Below are positions 58,530 through 64,000 of a stretch of DNA of 64,000 bases, piece by piece. The stretch is from contig UQOE01000001.1 of the NCBI GenBank assembly GCA_900542575.1, forward strand, positions 1-64,000, read 5' to 3'. How positions within the stretch are numbered: position 1 is the first letter of the stretch; each line of letters opens with the position of its first letter. The translations under genes were made by a program, and so were the position numbers. This stretch comes from an uncultured Oscillospiraceae bacterium (GTDB lineage: Bacteria > Bacillota > Clostridia > Oscillospirales > Acutalibacteraceae). The notes under the pieces are model-generated. The model was not told the origin of the DNA. It saw only the letters and a program-made list of their open reading frames with translations, and made no database searches.

Positions 58530-59180
58530 TTACTTGTCAGAAGAGTTCTCCGCATTGCCGTTGCGCATGGAGCGGAAGAAGGCCGGCGAATAAGAGATTA
58601 ACGCCAACAGCGTAAGTACAACCGAAAGACTTACCATGACTATGACCACTGTATTCGGCATGGCAGCCCATTTCCGGAACACGCCGAAAACGGGTGCAAA
58701 GCACAGAAGTGCAATCATTATGACATAGTAATAGAAGGTTGCGACCTTGCCAAACCAGTTGGCGGCGGCAGGCCGGAAATTTTTGGAGAGCAATACAACG
58801 GCCCCCACGACCATGGAAAGCTCTTTTACAACAAAGAACCAGAAAATCCAGCTGAAATGGCTGAGCGCCGGGTCTCCGCTGCGGTAGAACCCAAAGAAGA
58901 ACGCGATGGCGATTGTAATTTGAGTCAGCTTGTCAGCGAGAGGGTCCAGCATTTTTCCGAGATTGCTGATCATATTAAAATGGCGGGCAATTTTTCCGTC
59001 CGCAAAGTCCGTCAGACCTGAGACAATCAGGGTAATGGCGGCACCGAGATAATGGCCCTGGAGAAACAGAACCAAAAAGACGGGCACTAATACGATACGG
59101 ATGGCCGAGAGAAGGTTTGGGATGGTCCACATGCCCTCTTTCAGGCTGACCGCCTGGTTTCGTAAATTTTCCTTACTCAT
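58530..59180 (-). CDS. pgsA: CDP-diacylglycerol--glycerol-3-phosphate 3-phosphatidyltransferase-type protein
   Basis: The 216-residue integral membrane protein has the CDP-alcohol phosphotransferase signature DFADGKIARHFNMISNLGKM followed by LDPLADK, with the four conserved Asp. About five membrane segments are visible. It makes phosphatidylglycerol phosphate or a related phospholipid. I prefer the ATG at 59180, with AAAGGA ten bases upstream; an ATG seven codons earlier has no site. It lies upstream of the Clp gene. Confidence 0.88.
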   Translation of the reverse strand: MSKENLRNQAVSLKEGMWTIPNLLSAIRIVLVPVFLVLFLQGHYLGAAITLIVSGLTDFADGKIARHFNMISNLGKMLDPLADKLTQITIAIAFFFGFYRSGDPALSHFSWIFWFFVVKELSMVVGAVVLLSKNFRPAAANWFGKVATFYYYVIMIALLCFAPVFGVFRKWAAMPNTVVIVMVSLSVVLTLLALISYSPAFFRSMRNGNAENSSDK

Positions 59181-59227
59181 AAGGGTGGTGTCCTTTCTCA
59201 TTTAATTTTATACCTATATGGAGATTA

Positions 59228-59878
59228 TTATAACGCCAGATTCCAGCGGTTCAAGTGAGGAAATAAAAACTCCTGAACAAATTTTACGATTCGAGAGGCA
59301 TCGGCCTGAGCGGCAAATGCGCTTCCTGCACCGAGATCTGCTTTTCGCGCCGCCGCAATGACTGCCCCCAGAACCGCCAGCAGGATGAGGCCCTCCAGCA
59401 GGCCAAAAACAGCACCGAGTATGCTGTCCACGCCGCGGACCGGACCGCTGCGCCGGAAGAAGCCAATTACAATCCGGAGCAGCAGAAAAAGGATCAGAGC
59501 GGACAGGACGAACAGCACCGCCGTAACAATGAGCGTCACAACAGGATAGACGGTCTGGCGCAGGCCGTGGTCGACGACATAGGCAGCTGCCGTCTTTCCC
59601 CTGCCCGATTTGGCCAGAGCACGGTCGGCAATTTCCCGGTAGGTATAGTTCGGGTCCAGTGCACGGCCGGTCAGAAACTGCTGTTCGACCTTGTCGATCA
59701 GCCTGCTCCGGACCTGGTGCTGCCAGACATAGGCCGTGACTGCACTCTGTGAACGGTAAGTGAAATAGCCCGCACCGGCAGCCGTCAGCAGTCCGCGCAG
59801 CGCCATCAACGCGCCACGGCGATACTGCAAAAAGATGATCAGGACCAGGAGGACGCCAAGCACGAGATCGAGGATCAT
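59228..59878 (-). CDS. CvpA-family membrane protein
   Basis: The 216-residue protein has four hydrophobic segments at about residues 2-20, 28-45, 100-125 and 145-170. It begins ILDLVLGVLLVLIIFLQYRR, then GALMALRGLL, and carries the CvpA-type GPVRGVDSILGAVFGLLEGL motif. Members link to colicin V production in E. coli, but the general role is unknown. It overlaps the DUF5711-like gene by four bases. Confidence 0.85.
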   Translation of the reverse strand: MILDLVLGVLLVLIIFLQYRRGALMALRGLLTAAGAGYFTYRSQSAVTAYVWQHQVRSRLIDKVEQQFLTGRALDPNYTYREIADRALAKSGRGKTAAAYVVDHGLRQTVYPVVTLIVTAVLFVLSALILFLLLRIVIGFFRRSGPVRGVDSILGAVFGLLEGLILLAVLGAVIAAARKADLGAGSAFAAQADASRIVKFVQEFLFPHLNRWNLAL

Positions 59879-61089
59879 GACGGACTCCTTGCGTGGTTTT
59901 TGGAGACATGGTGGCCCTTGACGATGCTGCCGTTCTTATAGATATAGACGCGGTTTCCGACCAGAAGCGCTTTGCGCGCGCTGACATCGGCGCCAACCGC
60001 TTTCGTCAGATGGCCTCCGAAGGTGTAGAGCTCGACACGGTTGATGGTCAGAACGGCAATGCGGGAGTCTGAGGACCAGATGCCCTTGACCTGGCGGTCC
60101 GTCGTCTTGCGGAACGCCTCCTTGCCGTTCGGCCGGTACCCCACCAGCCTCTGGGCATTCAGGCTGCCGTAGTCAGAAATACAGAGAACGGTTGCGCCGT
60201 TGTCGGCAAATGCAAATCCGTTCAGGGTGCTCTCTCCGTATTTTACAGTCTTGCTGTCGTTGAAATTTCGCAGGAAGATGCAGGCATTGTCGCCGACAGC
60301 GACGACATCGTTGTTATCTGAGAAATGGACCTTGATGATGGATGTGCCGAGATATTCTTTTTCGCAGAGCGGTTCCGAATAATCTAAGTCAAAGACAAAG
60401 ACTTTCGAATACTCCTCTGCATTCTCGGAGCCGATCACCGAGACGGCAGCATATTTGCCGTTGTCGGAGAGCGCGACCGAGGTAACTGTGTAATCGGCGC
60501 AGTCCCAGACAAAGACCCGTTTCTTGTAATTTCGATTGATGACCACTAGACGGGAAGATGCGGTACTGGTAAGGGTACCGAATGCAATGTTTCCCTTCTT
60601 GCCGATGGTACCGGTAATGATGCTCTCGTCGGCATGCAGTTTGCCGGTTTTGATGATTTTCTTGCGGGTCTCAATGCGGTAGCGGTTGCCGCCGCGGTCA
60701 TAGACCAGTGCGCGGTTGGAACAGATATCCATCGCCGGACGGCCGTAGGTGTGTCTGTCCCGCTTAATCTCCTTGGCGGTGGAATTCAGAGTGACGGTCT
60801 GGTTGTTTTCCAGGAGGAAGATGTCGCCGTCGAGCACGCCCACATCGGCCACTGCATTGGAGTTGACCGCATAGGGATACCCGCCTCCGGGGCCGATGTT
60901 GGAGAAGAAGCTCTTCGACCCGTCTTTCATGGTGGAGACCGTGGTCCCGTGGAAGCTGGAAAGTGCCAGCAAAAGAAGCAGAACGATCAGCAGAACAATG
61001 GCGATGATCTGAAGCCGCCTTTTCCGTCTCTGCGCGACTTTTATGGCTTTGACGCGGCCGCTGCGCGTTCGGTTTCGATTATTCGCCAT
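59875..61089 (-). CDS. DUF5711-like membrane-anchored beta-propeller protein
   Basis: The 404-residue protein has a basic N-terminus, one membrane segment at about residues 28-45, and an extracytoplasmic part made of short beta repeats (for example YTVTSVALSDNGKYAAVSVI, ADNGATVLCISDYGSLN and SSDSRIAVLTINRVELYTFG). The fold resembles a beta-propeller; I recognise the DUF5711 pattern. The function is unknown, though the envelope location is clear. The ATG at 61089 has GGAGGAG six bases upstream, with the truA stop overlapping by 11 bases. Confidence 0.78.
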   Translation of the reverse strand: MANNRNRTRSGRVKAIKVAQRRKRRLQIIAIVLLIVLLLLLALSSFHGTTVSTMKDGSKSFFSNIGPGGGYPYAVNSNAVADVGVLDGDIFLLENNQTVTLNSTAKEIKRDRHTYGRPAMDICSNRALVYDRGGNRYRIETRKKIIKTGKLHADESIITGTIGKKGNIAFGTLTSTASSRLVVINRNYKKRVFVWDCADYTVTSVALSDNGKYAAVSVIGSENAEEYSKVFVFDLDYSEPLCEKEYLGTSIIKVHFSDNNDVVAVGDNACIFLRNFNDSKTVKYGESTLNGFAFADNGATVLCISDYGSLNAQRLVGYRPNGKEAFRKTTDRQVKGIWSSDSRIAVLTINRVELYTFGGHLTKAVGADVSARKALLVGNRVYIYKNGSIVKGHHVSKNHARSPS

Positions 61090-61834
61090 CAAGCTCTCCT
61101 CCGTAATAGACGTGGTTTAAATAGAGTCCGCAGGCCGGTGCGGTCGGTCCGGCCGCCCGCCGGTCTTCCCGGGCCAGAATATCCGGGATGCTGCCGGGTT
61201 CCCGCTTCCCCTCTGCAAGGAAGAGAAGCGTACCGGCCATAATGCGGACCATGTTGTAGAGAAATCCGTCGGCCTCCACCGAGAACGTTACAAGGTCGCC
61301 TTCCCGCACAACTGAGGCCGCGCGGATCGTCCGGATATTGCCGTTCACCTCTTCCCGGCTGTTGGAAAAAGAGGTGAACTTATGGGTACCGAGAAAGTCC
61401 CTGGCCTGGGCGTCCAGAAACGCCGTATCCAGCGGACGGTGGTAATGGAGTGCCCGTCCCTCATAAAAGGGGTTTCGGGCGCTGCCGTTGTAGATCTGAT
61501 AGAGATACTGCTTGGAAATGCAGCTGTATCGCGGGTGAAAGTCGGCCGGGACATCCTCGGCCGAATAGACTGCGATGTCGAGCGGAAGCTTGGCATTCAG
61601 CGCCGCGATGAGGCGGAAGCAGGAAATGCTGCTCTCTGTCTGCAGCGTGCAGCAGTACATATTGGCGTGGACGCCACTGTCAGTGCGGGAACACCCGGTC
61701 ACCTTCTCGCGGGATCCGAGGATGGCCTCGACGGCATCCTGCAGGGCGGTCTGCACGCTCAGGGCATTAGACTGCACCTGCCAGCCGTGGTACGCGGTTC
61801 CGATAAAGCGGAGCCGAAGCAGAATATTTCGCAT
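61079..61834 (-). CDS. truA: tRNA pseudouridine(38-40) synthase TruA
   Basis: TruA isomerises uridines 38-40 in the anticodon stem-loop. The 251-residue protein has the start MRNILLRLRFIGTAYHGWQV, the catalytic Asp in GCSRTDSGVHA, the YLYQIYN region and VRIMAGTLLFLAEG. The start is ATG at 61834, directly after the ecfT stop (61837), so it is translationally coupled. The order ecfA1-ecfA2-ecfT-truA is typical of Firmicutes. Confidence 0.95.
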   Translation of the reverse strand: MRNILLRLRFIGTAYHGWQVQSNALSVQTALQDAVEAILGSREKVTGCSRTDSGVHANMYCCTLQTESSISCFRLIAALNAKLPLDIAVYSAEDVPADFHPRYSCISKQYLYQIYNGSARNPFYEGRALHYHRPLDTAFLDAQARDFLGTHKFTSFSNSREEVNGNIRTIRAASVVREGDLVTFSVEADGFLYNMVRIMAGTLLFLAEGKREPGSIPDILAREDRRAAGPTAPACGLYLNHVYYGGELDGE

Positions 61835-61836
61835 AA

Positions 61837-62652
61837 TCAGAGCACTTTCGGGAACATCTGGTTGAGGACGATAATACCCGCCGTCGTGGCGGCCAGATAG
61901 AGCAGACCCATCCAGTCGCGGGGCGCCGTCTTCATCTGCCGCATGCGGGTTCGGCCTTCGTAGCCGTGGTAGCAGCGGCACTCCATTGCAAAGGAGAGCT
62001 CATAGGCCCTGCGGAAAGAGGTGACAAACAGCGGGACAAAGACCGGGATCAGCGCCCGGGCCCTCTGGCCGAACGATCCGGTCTCGAGGTCGGCTCCCCT
62101 CGCCTTCTGGGCACTGGTGATCTTATCAAACTCATCGACGAGGATGGGTATATAGCGCAGCGCAATGGTCATCATCATGGCCACCGTATGGATGCTGCCG
62201 CGCATAAACTTCAGCGGCGAGAGCAGACGCTCCATGCCGTCGGTGATCAGCGTCGGCGAGGTCGTATAGGTCAGAAGCGAGCTCGCCACAATCAGGCAGA
62301 TGACGCGGACCAGCATAAAAACAGCTGTATAGACGCCGCCGCTGTAAATGTGAATGGCGTGCCAGCGGAACCAGAGTTTTCCGGAGTCCACCAGGAGGAC
62401 ATTCAGGACAGCGGTAATCAGCAAAATGATAAACAGGGGCTTTAAGCCCTTCAGAATGGTTGAAATGGGGATGCGTGAGACTGCAACCACGATGACCAGC
62501 GATCCGACCATGACGAGCAGGGACCAGAAGTTGTGGCAGACGAAGATCATGACGATGAAGATCAGGGAGAGAACGATCTTCATCCGCGGATCCATCTTGT
62601 GGACCGTCGAATGGCCGGGGAAGTACTGGCCGATGGTCATATCCTTAACCAT
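61837..62652 (-). CDS. ecfT: ECF transporter T component
   Basis: EcfT is the shared membrane subunit of energy-coupling factor transporters for vitamins and metals. The 271-residue protein has several hydrophobic segments and the ALRYIPILVDEFDKITSAQKARG and FTSFRRAYELSFAMECRCY regions, which couple to the ATPases via Ala-Arg-Gly type motifs (QKARG). It overlaps ecfA2 by eight bases. Confidence 0.93.
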   Translation of the reverse strand: MVKDMTIGQYFPGHSTVHKMDPRMKIVLSLIFIVMIFVCHNFWSLLVMVGSLVIVVAVSRIPISTILKGLKPLFIILLITAVLNVLLVDSGKLWFRWHAIHIYSGGVYTAVFMLVRVICLIVASSLLTYTTSPTLITDGMERLLSPLKFMRGSIHTVAMMMTIALRYIPILVDEFDKITSAQKARGADLETGSFGQRARALIPVFVPLFVTSFRRAYELSFAMECRCYHGYEGRTRMRQMKTAPRDWMGLLYLAATTAGIIVLNQMFPKVL

Positions 62653-63517
62653 GGGCGCCCACCCCCTTTTCTTCCTTCAGCCGCCGGAGTTCCTCCATGC
62701 CCTGCTCAACCGTAAAGATGTCGGTTCGAACCGGGAGACCCCGCTGCTTCAGACCGAGGAATACTTTCGTAATCTGTGGGATGTCGAGGCCAATTTCCAG
62801 CAGGTGTTCCGCCTGACCGTAGATTTCCTCTACAGAACCATAGAGATCTGCTTTGTGTTTATCCATAACCAGGACTTTCGTGGCGATGCGCGCGACGTCA
62901 TCCATGCTGTGGGAAACCAGCAGGACCGTACAGCCGGTCTCCTGGCGATAGCGCTGGATAAGATCCAGAATCTGGTCCCGTCCCCGGGGGTCCAGGCCCG
63001 CAGCGGGTTCATCGAGGATCAGCACTTTCGGCTCCATTGCCATGACGCCGGCGATGGCGGCACGTCGCTGTTCGCCGCCTGAGAGATCGAACGGGGACTT
63101 TTCCAGCATGGCGTCCGTCAGACCGACATAGCCGGCTGCCCGACGGACACGGGAATCCACCTCGTCCTCTTCCAGTTTCATATTTTTCGGCCCGTAGGCG
63201 ATATCCTTATAGACCGTCTCCTCAAACAGCTGGTTTTCCGGGTGCTGAAAGCAGAGTCCAACCGTAAACCGGCTCTTCCGGAGCGAGGCCCTGCTCTCCC
63301 AGATATCCTGTCCATCGACATAGACTTTGCCCGAAGAGGGCTTCAGCAGGCCGTTAAAATGCTGAATCAGCGTGCTCTTTCCGGAACCGGTGTGGCCGAT
63401 GACCGCCACCAGCTCCCCCTCCTCGATCTGGATGCTGACGTCATCCAGAGCGGACACCTCAAACGGAGTGCCGACGGAGTAGCGGTAGGTGAGATGCTCA
63501 GTTTTCAAAACAGCCAT
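62645..63517 (-). CDS. ecfA2: ECF transporter ATPase, A2 subunit
   Basis: The 290-residue ABC ATPase pairs with EcfA1 and EcfT. It has Walker A VIGHTGSGKSTLIQH at about residues 38-52, the Q-loop at LCFQHPENQLFE, the signature DLSGGEQRRAAIAG, Walker B VLILDEPAAGLDP and the H-loop LVSHSMDDV. The ATG at 63517 has GGGGG upstream. The stop of ecfA1 lies two bases before this start codon. Confidence 0.95.
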   Translation of the reverse strand: MAVLKTEHLTYRYSVGTPFEVSALDDVSIQIEEGELVAVIGHTGSGKSTLIQHFNGLLKPSSGKVYVDGQDIWESRASLRKSRFTVGLCFQHPENQLFEETVYKDIAYGPKNMKLEEDEVDSRVRRAAGYVGLTDAMLEKSPFDLSGGEQRRAAIAGVMAMEPKVLILDEPAAGLDPRGRDQILDLIQRYRQETGCTVLLVSHSMDDVARIATKVLVMDKHKADLYGSVEEIYGQAEHLLEIGLDIPQITKVFLGLKQRGLPVRTDIFTVEQGMEELRRLKEEKGVGAHG

Positions 63518-63519
63518 CG

Positions 63520-64000
63520 TCACACCCCCATAGAAGATGCAATAGCATCGACGCATTCCCGGGTACTGAGGATGCGCTCTGGCAGATTCCAGCCCGCTTC
63601 CCGGAGCTCGGCGGAGAACTCCGCCGCCTGCGGCACATCCAACCCGATCTTCCGGAGCCCCTCCCGGTCCGCAAAGACCTCATAGGGGTCGCCGTCCCGG
63701 TAGATGGTGCCGCCGTCGATGACGATGACGCGGTCTGCCGTCGCCGCCTCTTCCATGTAGTGGGTAATAAAAACAACGGTCTTTCCATACTCGTCGTGAA
63801 GCCGGTGAATGGTGTCCATGACCTCACGGCGCCCGCTTGGATCCAGCATGGCGGTCGACTCGTCGAAGATGATGCAGGCGGGGTCCATGGCGAGGATGCC
63901 CGCGATGGCAACCCGCTGTTTCTGTCCGCCGGACAGCTTGTTCGGGGCGTGGTTCCGGTACTCATACATGCCGACCGCCTTTAAGGAGCGGTCCACGCGC
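63520..64000 (-). CDS. ecfA1: ECF transporter ATPase, A1 subunit (partial, runs off the window)
   Basis: Only the C-terminal ~160 residues are visible. They include the signature NKLSGGQKQRVAIAG, Walker B CIIFDESTAMLDPSG and the H-loop VVFITHYMEEAAT. The Walker A part lies beyond the window edge. It ends with the stop codon at 63520-63522. Confidence 0.93.
   Translation of the reverse strand, partial: RVDRSLKAVGMYEYRNHAPNKLSGGQKQRVAIAGILAMDPACIIFDESTAMLDPSGRREVMDTIHRLHDEYGKTVVFITHYMEEAATADRVIVIDGGTIYRDGDPYEVFADREGLRKIGLDVPQAAEFSAELREAGWNLPERILSTRECVDAIASSMGV

Overview
The window looks like chromosomal DNA from a low-GC-lineage Gram-positive anaerobe (Bacillota, class Clostridia) with a moderately GC-rich genome. 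The pointers are a Rex repressor, a Firmicutes-type ecfA1-ecfA2-ecfT-truA block, rpsB-tsf, a 209-residue Upp, a ClpE-type ATPase, an FtsK/SpoIIIE translocase, and strong AGGAGG ribosome binding sites with several TTG starts. I cannot name the species. Most genes lie on the minus strand. Plus-strand islands are rodA, a PucR regulator, a DUF2798-like gene and the acn-icd-rex group. I found no insertion sequence, prophage or CRISPR array.

Region by region. 0-4 kb: upp, rpiB, tsaB and tsaE, then a divergent rodA/ftsW. 4-8.5 kb: a compact folate operon (folC fused to 5-formyl-THF cyclo-ligase, a CExxHGH-type PTPS, folE2, folP, folK) behind a tetrahydrofolate riboswitch that I recognise from its conserved blocks. 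Just upstream is a decayed fragment of formate-THF ligase. 8.8-13.5 kb: a small accessory cluster (SDR, GcvT-like THF aminomethyltransferase-fold protein, an unrecognised 401-residue protein, divergent PucR regulator) that I infer handles a C1 or methyl-donor substrate. 13.5-23 kb: a lipase, a small protein, pcrA, ruvX, a class A PBP, tsf, rpsB and a DUF2798-like membrane protein.

23-34 kb: an AMP-dependent ligase, a 1.1-kb non-coding region, an FAD oxidoreductase, a ComEC-like hydrolase, and an amino-acid-type cluster (ornithine cyclodeaminase family, RidA, cytidylate-kinase-like, two paralogous APC permeases). The non-coding region holds a probable structured RNA, inverted repeats and an orphan terminator. 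34-43 kb: ftsK, uppP with a long attenuator-like leader, then acn-icd-rex plus a propeller-like protein behind a promoter carrying a Rex-box-like site. 43-55.5 kb: a purine permease, then a long, tightly overlapping run encoding two M42 peptidases, a GNAT enzyme, larB, larC, hemA, a precorrin-2 dehydrogenase, hemC, cobA-hemD, hemB and hemL. That is tetrapyrrole (siroheme/corrin) synthesis joined to nickel-pincer cofactor genes. 55.6-56 kb: four tRNA genes (Gly, Arg, His, Gln). 56-64 kb: a ClpE-like ATPase, pgsA, cvpA, a DUF5711-like protein, truA, ecfT, ecfA2 and the 3' part of ecfA1, cut by the window edge.

The most interesting material is regulatory and non-coding: the THF riboswitch with an SD-sequestering/terminator hairpin, the probable ncRNA at 25.4-25.6 kb, the matched palindromic leaders of the two permeases, the uppP leader, the Rex box, and the accessory C1 cluster beside the formate-THF ligase relic. 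All calls come from reading the sequence; no database search was run.
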